A stretch of DNA of 64,000 nucleotides from Treponema sp. (GCA_017446265.1 JAFSRD010000027.1:62001-126000); one strand, 5' to 3'; positions 26,760 to 36,209 are shown, counted from the stretch's first letter. A program made the numbers and translations. The notes: generated by a model not told the origin, from the letters alone.

Positions 26760-27200
26760 ATGAAATATTCTGCCTCGCTTGTTGTACGTACCTATGAATG
26801 CGACTCATACGGTCATGTGAACAATGCTGTTTATCTTAATTTTCTCGAATATGGTCGCATGGAATATCTGCATCAAATCGATTTTGATTATAAAGGTCTT
26901 GTTGCAGACGGGTATTATTTATACATTACGCATATAGACATCTACTACAAAGCTTCTGCATTTCTTGACGACAAGTTGTTTGTCGATGTGGAACCTGTCA
27001 AACTTGGCATTATACAGGGAACGTTTCATCAGATTATCCGCAAAGAAGACGGCACTGTATGCGCCGAAGCAGATGTGACGTGGGCGAGTGTAAAAGACGG
27101 CAAGCCGTCAAGAATCCCTGCGCGTTATATTGTGCCGGGGTTGTATCCTGATGGCGATGCACGAAAATCACAAGCGTTGACGAATTGCCATGCGCATTGA
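26760..27200 (+). CDS. 4HBT-family acyl-CoA thioesterase
   Basis: A 146-residue hotdog-fold protein. The signature TYECDSYGHVNNAVYLNFLEYGRMEYL contains the catalytic-type Asp and the HVNN-x-x-Y pattern of the YbgC/FadM thioesterase group, which hydrolyse acyl-CoA or acyl-ACP thioesters. ATG at 26760 is preferred; the frame opens earlier at 26724 without conserved sequence. The 27 bases to metN may make it part of the same transcript, although the functions are unrelated. Confidence 0.85.
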   Translation: MKYSASLVVRTYECDSYGHVNNAVYLNFLEYGRMEYLHQIDFDYKGLVADGYYLYITHIDIYYKASAFLDDKLFVDVEPVKLGIIQGTFHQIIRKEDGTVCAEADVTWASVKDGKPSRIPARYIVPGLYPDGDARKSQALTNCHAH

Positions 27201-27227
27201 AAGAGCAATAAAATCGGAGCATGCGAG

Positions 27228-28262
27228 ATGGAAATAAAGCTTTGCAATCTTGTTAAGACATTTTGTGCAGACAAGCGCGCCCCTGAAATCCACGCGGTGC
27301 AAGACATAAGCCTTGTAATCCCATCGAATACGATTTTTGGCATTATTGGCAAAAGTGGCGCGGGCAAGTCTACGCTTGTGCGTCTTGCAAGCTTGCTCGA
27401 AAGGCCTGATGACGGAGAGATTTATTACGGCGGAGAGCGCGTTGACAATCTTACAGGAAGCGCACTCATAGAACGCCGCCGCCGCATAGGAATGATTTTT
27501 CAAAATTTCAATCTGTTCAGTTCGCGTACTGCAGGACAGAATATTGCTTATCCGCTTGAAATATGTGGAACAGCTAAAGCGGAGATAAACGCGCGCGTGG
27601 AAGAAATGCTCGGCATTGTAGATTTGGCGGACAGGCGCAATGCTCCTATAAGCACGCTTTCTGGTGGACAAAAGCAGCGCATTGCAATTGCACGCGCGCT
27701 TGCGAACAAACCCGACATACTGTTTTGTGACGAAGCGACAAGCGCGCTCGACCCGCAGACAACCGAATCGATTCTGAATCTTATCCGCAAAATACAAGAG
27801 CAGATGAATCTCACTGTCGTGATGATTACGCATCAGATGGAAGTGGTACGAGATGCGTGCAGCCTTGTTGCCGTTGTTGACGATGGGATTCTCATAGAGC
27901 AGGGGAGCGTGAACGATATTTTTCTGCACCCGAAAAACAGCATTACAAAAGATTTCCTGTTCAATCTTGCACCAGAAAAAGATAAATCGAATGGCGGCAT
28001 GGTGCGTTGGTCCGAGAGTGGTGGAAAATATATATTGCGCTTTAGAGATACGCTTACCGATGAACCTGTGTTAAGCCGTATGGCGCAAAGATTCAACGTT
28101 GAGTTCAACATACGCGCTGGAGGCATTCAAAAACTTCCTGAAAACAGAGTGGGTACGCTCATCGCAGACATTTCTGGCAAAAGTGGAGAAGTGACAAAAG
28201 CTGTGGCGTATTTGCGAAGCGAAGGCGTGCTTGTAGAAGAAGAGCGCAAAGAGGCGAAGTGA
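27228..28262 (+). CDS. metN: Methionine ABC transporter ATPase
   Basis: ATPase of the D/L-methionine importer. Walker A GKSGAGKST, signature LSGGQKQR, Walker B DILFCDEATSALD and an H-loop (MITHQME) fill residues 1-240. The C-terminal 80 residues are the NIL regulatory domain, which binds methionine and inhibits transport. 344 residues, normal. The stop lies one base before metI. No MetQ binding protein gene is in the window; in T. pallidum I recall metQ being at a distance. Confidence 0.93.
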   Translation: MEIKLCNLVKTFCADKRAPEIHAVQDISLVIPSNTIFGIIGKSGAGKSTLVRLASLLERPDDGEIYYGGERVDNLTGSALIERRRRIGMIFQNFNLFSSRTAGQNIAYPLEICGTAKAEINARVEEMLGIVDLADRRNAPISTLSGGQKQRIAIARALANKPDILFCDEATSALDPQTTESILNLIRKIQEQMNLTVVMITHQMEVVRDACSLVAVVDDGILIEQGSVNDIFLHPKNSITKDFLFNLAPEKDKSNGGMVRWSESGGKYILRFRDTLTDEPVLSRMAQRFNVEFNIRAGGIQKLPENRVGTLIADISGKSGEVTKAVAYLRSEGVLVEEERKEAK

Positions 28263-28263
28263 C

Positions 28264-28926
28264 ATGGACATGCAAAAAATTTTTGAACTTGTTGGTGCTG
28301 CAACGTTGCAGACAGTTTTAATGGTTGTTTTTTCAACACTGTTCAGTTTTATTCTCGGCTTGCCGCTCGGCATTCTCTTGTGCATACACGACCCTCAGTC
28401 AGGCATACGGCCGCGTCCGATTCTGTATCAAGTGTTGACGCGCATTGTAAATGCACTCCGCTCGTTTCCGTTCATTATCTTGATGATTCTGCTTTTTCCG
28501 CTTTCGAGAATCATTGTGGGAACGAGCATTGGCACGCGGGCAACAATCGTGCCGCTTTCAATAGCGGCGGCTCCATTTGTGGCGCGGGTCATAGAATCTG
28601 CGCTTAAAGAAGTTGACAAAGGCGTTGTGCAAGCTTCTCGTGCAATGGGGTCTACAACAATGCAGATTATTTTAAAAGTGCTCATACCTGAAGCGCTTCC
28701 CGCGCTTATTGACGGCGTTACATTAACAATTATTAATTTAATCGGTTACTCGGCAATGGCGGGTGCTGTTGGCGGCGGCGGACTTGGCGACTTGGCAATT
28801 CGCTACGGTTATCAGCGCTTTAGACCTGATATTATGGCAATAGCTGTTGTCGTCATTTTGATTATGGTAGAGCTTATTCAGTTTTTAGGAACAAAACTTT
28901 CACACAAAGTAGCTGCAACGCGGTAA
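28264..28926 (+). CDS. metI: Methionine ABC transporter permease
   Basis: A 220-residue, five-span permease. The EAA-type loop that docks on MetN is visible (VQASRAMGSTTMQIILKVLIPEALPALIDG), and NLIGYSAMAGAVGGGGLGDLAIRYGYQRF is the family signature. Start directly after metN; its stop is convergent with, and two bases from, the end of the minus-strand gene that follows. Confidence 0.93.
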   Translation: MDMQKIFELVGAATLQTVLMVVFSTLFSFILGLPLGILLCIHDPQSGIRPRPILYQVLTRIVNALRSFPFIILMILLFPLSRIIVGTSIGTRATIVPLSIAAAPFVARVIESALKEVDKGVVQASRAMGSTTMQIILKVLIPEALPALIDGVTLTIINLIGYSAMAGAVGGGGLGDLAIRYGYQRFRPDIMAIAVVVILIMVELIQFLGTKLSHKVAATR

Positions 28927-28928
28927 AT

Positions 28929-30470
28929 CTACTGCGCCGATGCCAAGCATGTCTGCATGAGCGTTGTGAGCAGATAGATGCGCTTATAAGATGCGACAGC
29001 AATTTCACGTGGCAGCGTGTCGGAAAATTTTTCAATTTCTTTCCAATTTGTGAGCATTTCGGGAGCTTTTTTTACCTCGTCTTCTATGAGCGACTTCATC
29101 ATCTTTCCAATTGTGATGAGGTTGCGTGTAGATTCCATGATTAATGTTCTTGCCTCGTTGTTCGCCTCTCCGACAAGCCTGTTTATTATAGAAGCGGAAT
29201 CTGCGTCGTGCCCCGTGCGCGGAAGCAGCGTTTTAATTTTTATGCCTACGGTGCCGTCCTCGGCAAGTGTCTGGTCAAACGTAGTGATTGTGTCTGATGC
29301 TGACAACAAATCGTTGTACGCGTTTGACATAGGCTGTGAAAGTGAAGTTTCCGTCCACTTGCCGCGAACGAGCACAAGCTCGCAGTATTCGCGTATATCT
29401 GTTTTGCCAAATTCTATTAAAAACGCTTTAAGATAGTTGAGCGGCTCATGGTATGTGTAACCGCGCAATTTCTTTTTTTCAAGCATAATGCTGTTTGGCG
29501 CTGTATAATTTTTCAAATACGAGATGTCTAATGTGCCGAACAACTGAGAAAGGACATCGTTCACTTTTGAATTTTTTTCTGCCGATTCAAGTTTGCGCAT
29601 TGCAGCAGTCGTCTCAATTTTGAATTTATTAATAAACGGATCAACAATAGAAGTTTGCGCTTTTCCTGTTGTCGCCACGTAGTCGGGATTTGCCGTAATG
29701 AGTTGCACCATCATGTCAAACACATTTGATGCTTGAATGCTCTGCATCCTTGTTACGATTTTCTTCCATACGCCGGGAGCAACGGGCTCAACGCCGCGCA
29801 TATCTTTGAGCATTTTCATGAGCGGCAACCAGTCAACGACTTCTGTCAAGTTTGCTATTACTGTTGTAAAATCTTTTATGTCGTCAACAACGTAGTCACC
29901 TGCAATCTTCCCAAATTGCGGCGTAGCACTGAACTGCTTTTCAACAAGTGATGCGTCAAATTTCTTGAGCACAAAGTAAAAATCAAACGAGCAGAAATCT
30001 TTAAAAATGAGCAGCTCCCAGTATCGCTGTTCAATCGCGGCAATGCGCTCTGCAGTAAAGTCGCCTATAAAAGCGTCGAGCGTTTCCTGCATATATTTTG
30101 TAAGCTGTTTTACTGGCATTGTCTTGCTTTTTTCAACGATAGCTTCTTCGGTGAGTTGCTCTTCTAGCTTCCGCTGATTGTCGGAGAGAAAATATTCTAT
30201 TACTGACTGTTTTATTGCGTTTTGATTTTGCGCATTTTGGAGCATATTCTGCGCAGGTACAATCGCCTTGTAAATTTCGTACAGCAGTTTTGCAAAAGCA
30301 GGGAGTACTTCATCGCTCCCCGCTTTATAAAAATGATAGTGTGCTTTTGAAAGCTTTTTCGCAATCGCCTTGAGCTTTCGTTTTTTTTCTACTTCGGGGT
30401 CATCTGACCCGAAAAGTGATGCAAACAGATTTTGAAAAAAATTACCACCAGATGTTTTTTGTTTTGCCAT
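28929..30470 (-). CDS. Spirochete conserved protein (DUF5312-like)
   Basis: A 513-residue soluble, largely helical protein that I associate, from memory, with a family restricted to Treponema-like spirochetes. Its start (MAKQKTSGGNFFQNLFASLFGSDDPEVEKKRKL) is clear at 30470; the open frame extends further into rnfB, but that extension is in the wrong frame for it. It follows rnfB by 16 bases and is likely co-transcribed. There is no enzymatic motif. Similar length and style are seen in the protein at 61684. Confidence 0.75.
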   Translation of the reverse strand: MAKQKTSGGNFFQNLFASLFGSDDPEVEKKRKLKAIAKKLSKAHYHFYKAGSDEVLPAFAKLLYEIYKAIVPAQNMLQNAQNQNAIKQSVIEYFLSDNQRKLEEQLTEEAIVEKSKTMPVKQLTKYMQETLDAFIGDFTAERIAAIEQRYWELLIFKDFCSFDFYFVLKKFDASLVEKQFSATPQFGKIAGDYVVDDIKDFTTVIANLTEVVDWLPLMKMLKDMRGVEPVAPGVWKKIVTRMQSIQASNVFDMMVQLITANPDYVATTGKAQTSIVDPFINKFKIETTAAMRKLESAEKNSKVNDVLSQLFGTLDISYLKNYTAPNSIMLEKKKLRGYTYHEPLNYLKAFLIEFGKTDIREYCELVLVRGKWTETSLSQPMSNAYNDLLSASDTITTFDQTLAEDGTVGIKIKTLLPRTGHDADSASIINRLVGEANNEARTLIMESTRNLITIGKMMKSLIEDEVKKAPEMLTNWKEIEKFSDTLPREIAVASYKRIYLLTTLMQTCLASAQ

Positions 30471-30486
30471 ATCGACAATTATATAA

Positions 30487-31293
30487 TCATATAATATTTT
30501 CGACAAGGGCAAGCACATGCGTCGGGCAGCCTTCCACACACGTGTTGCAGCTGTTGCACAGCGCATAGTCAACAATAGGAATGCCATTTGTCACTTTGAT
30601 TGCATGTTGCGGGCAGCTGCGCTCGCACTTGCCGCATTTTATGCAGCCAATTTTGCACGATTTGAGAATGACAGCTTTATTTTCGTTGCGGTTTGAGCAG
30701 AGCGCGACAGCGCCTTTTCGCGATACAGGCACCGTAAACAGCAAATGCATAGGGCACGTTTTTACGCAAACGCCGCAACCAGTGCATTTTTTTGTATTCA
30801 CGTGTGGAAGGCTGTCGCTTCCCATATAGAGTGCATCAAAGTTGCACACGGCAACGCAATCGCCAAATCCGATGCATCCCCATTGGCACATTTTTGTGCC
30901 GTTTACAGCTTCATGGGCGGCGGCACACGAGTGAATGCCGTTGTAGCAGCCGCGCGGCATGCATTTGTCCTTGCTTCCTTGACATGCGAGGACTGCAACA
31001 GTATTCTCGGCACTGACGTGCACACCAAGCACATTTGCCACTGCTTGAGCAGTTTTTACACCGCCTGCGGTGCATCCGTCGGCGGGAGCTTTTCCTGCCG
31101 CGCATGCCGCTGCAAATCCATCGCAGCCTGGGTAGCCGCATCCGCCGCAGTTTGCACCCGGCAGCACCTCTCTGACCGCAGCAGCTTTTTCATCGACAGG
31201 AACGTAAAAGATTTTTTTGAAAACACCGAGCAGCACGCCAATGATAAACGCGAGTAAAAACGATACAACAACAGCAATCAATATAGCATTCAT
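30487..31293 (-). CDS. rnfB: Rnf complex iron-sulfur subunit RnfB
   Basis: Membrane-anchored ferredoxin-like subunit that accepts electrons from ferredoxin. N-terminal membrane segment, then the [4Fe-4S] motif EVLPGANCGGCGYPGCDGFA, and further clusters CTGCGVCVKTCP, CIKCGKCERSCP and CNSCNTCVEGCP. 268 residues, typical. Last of the six rnf genes in the order C-D-G-E-A-B; 45 bases separate it from rnfA. Confidence 0.95.
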   Translation of the reverse strand: MNAILIAVVVSFLLAFIIGVLLGVFKKIFYVPVDEKAAAVREVLPGANCGGCGYPGCDGFAAACAAGKAPADGCTAGGVKTAQAVANVLGVHVSAENTVAVLACQGSKDKCMPRGCYNGIHSCAAAHEAVNGTKMCQWGCIGFGDCVAVCNFDALYMGSDSLPHVNTKKCTGCGVCVKTCPMHLLFTVPVSRKGAVALCSNRNENKAVILKSCKIGCIKCGKCERSCPQHAIKVTNGIPIVDYALCNSCNTCVEGCPTHVLALVENII

Positions 31294-31338
31294 AGCAGTC
31301 TCCTAGCTTTATGATTTATGATTCCAACGCCGCTCACG

Positions 31339-31917
31339 CTATTTAATCAGTCCATTGAAGCCAAGGAACGATAGTGAAAGCAGCCCCGCAGTGATAAACA
31401 GAATGGGCTTGCCCTTGACGACTTTTGGAATAGGCGCGCTTTTCATATGCTCGCGTACGCCTGCCATAATCACCATGGCAATTAAAAATCCTGCGGCAGA
31501 ACCGAGTGCGTACACAAGCGATTCAATGTACCCATAACTGTATTTATTGATGCAGTTGATTGTGATGGCGAGCACCGCGCAGTTTGTCGTGATGAGCGCG
31601 AGGTAAACGCCCATAGCGCTGTATAAGCCGGGAATAGACTTTTTCAAGTAGAACTCGACAAGTTGTACGAGCGCGGCAATTACCAGAATGAATATGAGCG
31701 TCTGCAAGTATTCCAATCCGAGCGGCACCATGATTCCATTGTAAATTGGCCAGGTGACTGCTGTTGCAAGTACGATGACGAATGTGGTGGCGATTCCCAT
31801 GCCTGTTGCCTTGTCTGTTTCTGTCGTCATGCCGACAAACGGACAGATTGCAAGATATTGAATGAATACAACATTGTCGATGAGCATCGACTTTAAGAAA
31901 ATATTTACAAAATTCAT
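31339..31917 (-). CDS. rnfA: Rnf complex membrane subunit RnfA
   Basis: Six-span subunit of the ferredoxin:NAD+ oxidoreductase that couples electron flow to ion pumping. The start MNFVNIFLKSMLIDNVVFIQYLAICPFVGMT and the GAAGFLIAMVIMAGVREHM segment are characteristic of RnfA/NqrE; the family's paired half-membrane Cys (TTNCAVL) is also present. Its start overlaps the rnfE stop by four bases. Confidence 0.95.
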   Translation of the reverse strand: MNFVNIFLKSMLIDNVVFIQYLAICPFVGMTTETDKATGMGIATTFVIVLATAVTWPIYNGIMVPLGLEYLQTLIFILVIAALVQLVEFYLKKSIPGLYSAMGVYLALITTNCAVLAITINCINKYSYGYIESLVYALGSAAGFLIAMVIMAGVREHMKSAPIPKVVKGKPILFITAGLLSLSFLGFNGLIK

Positions 31918-32543
31918 GCTGCTGCTCCTTTTGATTTTTGAGCGTGCACTGCGCGCTCAACGCCGAGCGTGATTGCGGAGATGATTCCAAACACAAAAAA
32001 TCCGCCTGGTGCATTTGAGAAAAATTTTATCGTGTACGCCTCTGCGAGCACTTCTCTTCCTAAAAATGTGCCGTTGCCCAGAAACTCTCGCACGAACGAT
32101 ATGACGACGAGCACCCACGTGTAGCCGAGCCCCATGCCGAACGCGTCAAGCAGCGAGTCGCCGACAGTGCGTTTTGACGCGAACGACTCCACGCGCCCCA
32201 TGATGATGCAGTTTACCACGATGAGCGGCAGGAATACGCCAAGCGCGTCAGAAAGCGCGGGAATATACGCATTGAGCAGCAGCTGCACAATCGTCGTGAA
32301 CGCTGCAATCACGATGATAAAGATAGGAAGGCGTATGTCGTCAGGTATCACCTTGCGGAAAATGCTGATTATCAATTCACTCATAACGAGCACGAACATC
32401 ATTGCAAAACCCATGCCTATCCCGTTGAATACATTTGTTGTAACGGCGAGCGATGAGCACAGTCCTATGGAAATGACGAGCAGCGGATTTTCTTTTACCA
32501 GTCCGTTTGTGAATATTGCAAATTTGTTTGATTTTTCTGCCAT
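31914..32543 (-). CDS. rnfE: Rnf complex membrane subunit RnfE
   Basis: Six-span paralogue of RnfA (209 residues) starting KFAIFTNGLVKENPLLVISIGLCSSLAVT. LIVVNCIIMGRVESFASK is the conserved Cys-containing half-membrane segment that mirrors RnfA. Nine bases follow rnfG; the stop overlaps rnfA. Confidence 0.95.
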   Translation of the reverse strand: MAEKSNKFAIFTNGLVKENPLLVISIGLCSSLAVTTNVFNGIGMGFAMMFVLVMSELIISIFRKVIPDDIRLPIFIIVIAAFTTIVQLLLNAYIPALSDALGVFLPLIVVNCIIMGRVESFASKRTVGDSLLDAFGMGLGYTWVLVVISFVREFLGNGTFLGREVLAEAYTIKFFSNAPGGFFVFGIISAITLGVERAVHAQKSKGAAA

Positions 32544-32552
32544 GTGAATCTC

Positions 32553-33692
32553 CTATTCCATGAGGTAATGTTCGTTTAATGTGTACTCTGCACTGCCAGC
32601 AGGAGAAGGCGCTCCGCCGTATGCTTCCAGCGCGACAGCAGCTTCATATGCTGCAACTTTTACCATGTCTGCGATGCAGTCGCTTGAAATTGACGCGCCT
32701 GCAATGACATCGTAATCTGTGGCGGGGCGCAAATCTTGGTCGGCAGATTTTTCTGCAAACTGATTGTAAAACGACGGCAGTGCAGTGTTCTGTCCAAGGT
32801 TCGGCGTGTCGTGCAATCGAATGATGCGCATGCCGCGAATAGTGCGCGTTTTGTCTACAACTGCAACGAGCGTGCCGCCTTCTTCGCTGTATGTCTGTCC
32901 GCTTACTGCAGCCGCCGCAGCGATAACTGCGCCCGTTGCATCTTTTACGACAACTTTTTTGTCAACAATCATGTTGTGCGGGTAGATTGAATCATCGTAC
33001 GGCACATCTTCTGTTGCACAGCCTTCGCCCAGTATGTCTACAAGCGCGTCTTCAAACGTAAAGAGCACAGGCTTTTCTGCTGCAACCGGTGCGCCTCCTG
33101 CTGACGCGCTGCCGCCGTATTTTTCTGCAAGGTATTCGCCCGCACTGAACGTGCCTTGCGAAAGCAAATTGCCGACGCTTCTGCTCGTAATCGTTGCGCC
33201 TGAAATTGCATCGAAAGTTTGACCGGATACAAAACCATCGTTTGCATTTTTGCCGGCAAACTGCCCGTAGAACGTTGTGCCGCTAGCAACAGTGAATGAC
33301 GGGTCGCTCGCTTTAAGGCCAAAGCCCGGTGAGTCGCTGAGCGCGAGGAACTGCACGCCCGTTATGACGCGCTCTTTGTCTATGCCTACGAGAATAGTTG
33401 CGCGCTCGTATGTGGGTCCAGAAACTTGCGCAACAGCGCCAATCACATTGCCGCCGCTTTTTGCCAGATACATTTTTTCTATAGTGATGGCAGTATCGGT
33501 GCTTGGCGCAAAATCAGAAATCTCTTCAAATGAATCTGCATCTGCGAACACTGTTTTCATGCCTGCATTCGCTTTTTCTTCTTGATGCTGCGCAATCACG
33601 GGAGCGGTAACGTGATTGACAAGCGCAAGGCAAAAACACGCAGCTCCTGCAAAGAGCGCGAGCGTTAATCCGAGTTTCAATATGTGCTTCAT
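32553..33692 (-). CDS. rnfG: Rnf complex flavoprotein RnfG with duplicated FMN-binding domain
   Basis: RnfG carries covalently bound FMN on the outer face of the inner membrane. After one N-terminal membrane segment there are two tandem FMN_bind domains, where most RnfG have one, giving 379 instead of about 200 residues. The first has the attachment motif DAISGATITS with Thr167. The second, DVIAGASISS, has Ser334 where the Thr should be. It probably binds no covalent flavin or uses Ser. Other rnf genes are normal. It overlaps rnfD by four bases. Confidence 0.9.
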   Translation of the reverse strand: MKHILKLGLTLALFAGAACFCLALVNHVTAPVIAQHQEEKANAGMKTVFADADSFEEISDFAPSTDTAITIEKMYLAKSGGNVIGAVAQVSGPTYERATILVGIDKERVITGVQFLALSDSPGFGLKASDPSFTVASGTTFYGQFAGKNANDGFVSGQTFDAISGATITSRSVGNLLSQGTFSAGEYLAEKYGGSASAGGAPVAAEKPVLFTFEDALVDILGEGCATEDVPYDDSIYPHNMIVDKKVVVKDATGAVIAAAAAVSGQTYSEEGGTLVAVVDKTRTIRGMRIIRLHDTPNLGQNTALPSFYNQFAEKSADQDLRPATDYDVIAGASISSDCIADMVKVAAYEAAVALEAYGGAPSPAGSAEYTLNEHYLME

Positions 33693-34642
33693 TTTGCCGC
33701 CTCCTTCTTTGCCGATTTTTTGCAGCCGTATTTGCGCGGCGTCAATTTGTTAAAAAATGCTGAAAGCGAGTTCATAAACAGAATGGAGAACATGACGCCT
33801 TCAGGATAGCCGCCAAATTTTCTGATGAGGAATGTGATAAGTCCGCAGCCGAATCCGAACAAGAGCCGCCCGTATTTTGTGACAGGCGTTGTTGCGTAAT
33901 CAGTTGCCATGAACACAGCGCCAAAAAGCAGCCCGCCCGAAGCGAGCGACAAAAGCACGTCGCCCCCTGTTGCAAGCGTAAGCAGCGCAACTGTTGCAAC
34001 CATGGCAACAGGCGCACGCCAGTCGATAATCTGCGTGATTGCCAAAAATGCAAACGAAATGAGTATGAGCAGTTCGCTCGTCTCGCCTATGCAGCCGGCA
34101 GTGCTGCCAAGAAAACTCTGTAGCACATCTGCGCTTGCCATGCCGTCTTTGAGCTGCGAGAGCGTTGTTGCGCCGCTTGCAACGTCAGTTCCTGGAGCAA
34201 GCCATGACGCGCCGAGCGTTGCGGGAAAACTCACAAATAAAAATGCGCGAGCTGTCAACGCAGGGTTCCACACGTTTGCGCCGAGACCGCCGAAAAATCC
34301 TTTTGCGACGATGAGTGCAAACGCATCGCCAAGCAATACCTGCCAAACAGGAACGGTGGGCGGCAACACAAGCGCGAGCAGCAAGCCTGTTACGACTGCC
34401 GAGCAGTCATCCACTGTGATTTTTTGCTTTGTCAATTTTTGAAAGAGCGCCTCAAATAAAACAGCTCCTGCCACAGATACAAGTACTGTGATGAGGGCGC
34501 GGATGCCGAACAGCATGATGCCGTACACTGTCTCCGGCACAAGCGCAAGGATGACAGTGCACATGATAAATCGCGTCGTCGTGCCTTCGCTAAAATGCGG
34601 AGACGATGATAAATAAATCTCGTTTTTATCTGATTGAGCCAT
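33689..34642 (-). CDS. rnfD: Rnf complex membrane flavoprotein RnfD
   Basis: A 317-residue multi-span subunit that carries a second covalent FMN. TVDDCSAVVTGLLLALVLPPTVP and FGGLGANVWNPALTARAFLFVSFP are typical, as is the C-terminal FGGYPEGVMFSILFMN. The true start is ATG 34642 (MAQSDKNEIY) with GGAGG upstream; the longer frame is not conserved. It overlaps the rnfC stop by one base (TAATG). Confidence 0.92.
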   Translation of the reverse strand: MAQSDKNEIYLSSSPHFSEGTTTRFIMCTVILALVPETVYGIMLFGIRALITVLVSVAGAVLFEALFQKLTKQKITVDDCSAVVTGLLLALVLPPTVPVWQVLLGDAFALIVAKGFFGGLGANVWNPALTARAFLFVSFPATLGASWLAPGTDVASGATTLSQLKDGMASADVLQSFLGSTAGCIGETSELLILISFAFLAITQIIDWRAPVAMVATVALLTLATGGDVLLSLASGGLLFGAVFMATDYATTPVTKYGRLLFGFGCGLITFLIRKFGGYPEGVMFSILFMNSLSAFFNKLTPRKYGCKKSAKKEAAK

Positions 34643-36030
34643 TACATTCCTCCGGATGCTGCTTTTGCCGCGCGTACCATGCTCTTTCCTCGTCTGAAGC
34701 GTTGAACGAGTTGCACATGGGCAGGACAAACATATGCGCAACTGCCGCACTCAATGCAGTCCATAAGCCCGTATTGTGTCGATGCGCTTAAATCATGTGC
34801 AGTAATAGTGCGCGCCATCATCACCGGGGTGAGCGCAAGCGGGCATGCGTCTATGCAGCGGCCGCAGTTTATGCATGGCATTTCTTTGCCAAGATATGTC
34901 TCTTTGCGCGAGAGAAACAGTATGCCGCTCGTACCTTTTGTGATGGGAAACATTGCGTTTGTCATGGCAAAGCCCATCATCGGACCGCCTGAAATGATTT
35001 TTGCCGTTTCGCCTGATTTTAATCTGATGACTTCGGGAATCAAATCGCCGACATTTGTGCCGATTGGCGTACGCACATTCATGGGGTTTTCACATGCGCC
35101 GCCGCTCACCGTAAACGCGCGCTCTACGAGTGGCTTGCCGAGTCGGAACGCGTCTGAAATGGCGCACGCAGTTCCCACATTCGAGATGATGCAGCCAGTT
35201 GCGGCGGGCAGCCCGCCTGAAGGAACTTCCCTGCCGAGCAACGCTTTGATGAGATTTTTTTCGCCGCCTTGTGGATATTTTGTTTTAAGAACGCGCACTT
35301 CAATATTGGATGCAAATGGGGATTTTGCAATTGCAGCATTGACAGTTTCAAGTGCATCGAGCTTGTTGCTTTCAAGCGCAATTATGCCTTTTACGTTGCC
35401 GAGAATATGCATTTCTATTGCAAGCCCGTCAACCACTTTGTCCGCCGCTTCTTTCAACATGCGGTAATCGACAGTGAGGTACGGTTCGCATTCAGCTGCG
35501 TTGATAATCATGTAGTCGATTTTTGCATCTGCTGGAGGTGCAAGCTTTACATGACACGGGAATGAGGCGCCACCCATGCCGACAATGCCCGCATCTTGTA
35601 TTCTTGCCAGTGCTGTTTTTGCATCGCACGTGAACGGGTCGAGCACGTGCATGTACGCTGTTTCATCAGAACCGTCTGCTTCAACAGTGATGCACTGCGC
35701 TTCGGTGTTGCCAGTTACCATGTGCGGCATGATTTTTTTTACTGTACCAGTTACCGATGCGTGAACAGGCGCTGACATGTACTTGTCAGACTTTGCAATT
35801 ACCTGACCTTTTATAACGCGGTCACCAATGTTTACCACACATTCGTTTGGCGAACCACCCATAGTGACCGGGATGGTCACTTGTTTCGTAGAAGGAAACG
35901 CGTCTGCAATTACACTGTTGCAGGTATATTCCTTGCGCTCCGGCGGATAGATGCCGCCTTTAAATGAAAACATATGCATAACTGGTATTGTACGGTATTC
36001 TTTCGTTATCGTCAAATCATTATTGGGCAT
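34642..36030 (-). CDS. rnfC: Rnf complex NADH-binding subunit RnfC
   Basis: Soluble subunit where NAD+/NADH reacts. After FKGGIYPPERKEYT comes a biotinyl-lipoyl-like region, the Gly-rich NADH site (GIVGMGGASFPCHVK), the FMN region (PQGGEKNLI) and two ferredoxin motifs at the end (CINCGRCIDACP and CIECGSCAYVCP). 462 residues. The start at 36030 has no clear ribosome-binding site; the ATG of MHMFSFKGG is an alternative. First gene of the rnf operon, divergent from the gene at 36259. Confidence 0.93.
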   Translation of the reverse strand: MPNNDLTITKEYRTIPVMHMFSFKGGIYPPERKEYTCNSVIADAFPSTKQVTIPVTMGGSPNECVVNIGDRVIKGQVIAKSDKYMSAPVHASVTGTVKKIMPHMVTGNTEAQCITVEADGSDETAYMHVLDPFTCDAKTALARIQDAGIVGMGGASFPCHVKLAPPADAKIDYMIINAAECEPYLTVDYRMLKEAADKVVDGLAIEMHILGNVKGIIALESNKLDALETVNAAIAKSPFASNIEVRVLKTKYPQGGEKNLIKALLGREVPSGGLPAATGCIISNVGTACAISDAFRLGKPLVERAFTVSGGACENPMNVRTPIGTNVGDLIPEVIRLKSGETAKIISGGPMMGFAMTNAMFPITKGTSGILFLSRKETYLGKEMPCINCGRCIDACPLALTPVMMARTITAHDLSASTQYGLMDCIECGSCAYVCPAHVQLVQRFRRGKSMVRAAKAASGGM

Positions 36031-36031
36031 T

Positions 36032-36152
36032 TCTAAAAACCTTAATTTGATTGTTTTTAGAGATTGCCGTCGAGTTCTAAATCACTGTAATAGCGTGATT
36101 TAGAACATCGCATTTTCAAAGTTGTCTGTAAAAACTTCAGTTTTTACAGACA
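36032..36152 (+). repeat. Three successive perfect inverted repeats upstream of rnfC
   Basis: In the 228-base divergent space are three perfect dyads: TCTAAAAAC (36032-36040) with 36053-36061, GTTCTAAATCAC (36074-36085) with GTGATTTAGAAC (36095-36106), and a 14-base pair of arms at 36123-36136 and 36139-36152. No two share sequence. They may be hairpins of the rnf leader or operators between the two divergent promoters. Confidence 0.75.
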
Positions 36153-36203
36153 GCCTATTGTGTTTTTTTTAACTTTTTTATGGCATAAATGTTTAAAAAC
36201 ATA

Positions 36204-36209
36204 TATAAT
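36204..36209 (+). promoter_or_regulatory. Possible -10 element upstream of the porin-like gene
   Basis: TATAAT lies 50 bases before the ATG at 36259. There is no good -35 at 17 bases (TGGCAT), so it would be a weak or regulated promoter. GGAG precedes the start codon. Confidence 0.35.

Noticed and set aside
30471-30587. N-terminal extension of the DUF5312-like protein into rnfB
   Set aside because: The extension overlaps the ferredoxin-cluster coding sequence of rnfB in another frame and has no conserved sequence.
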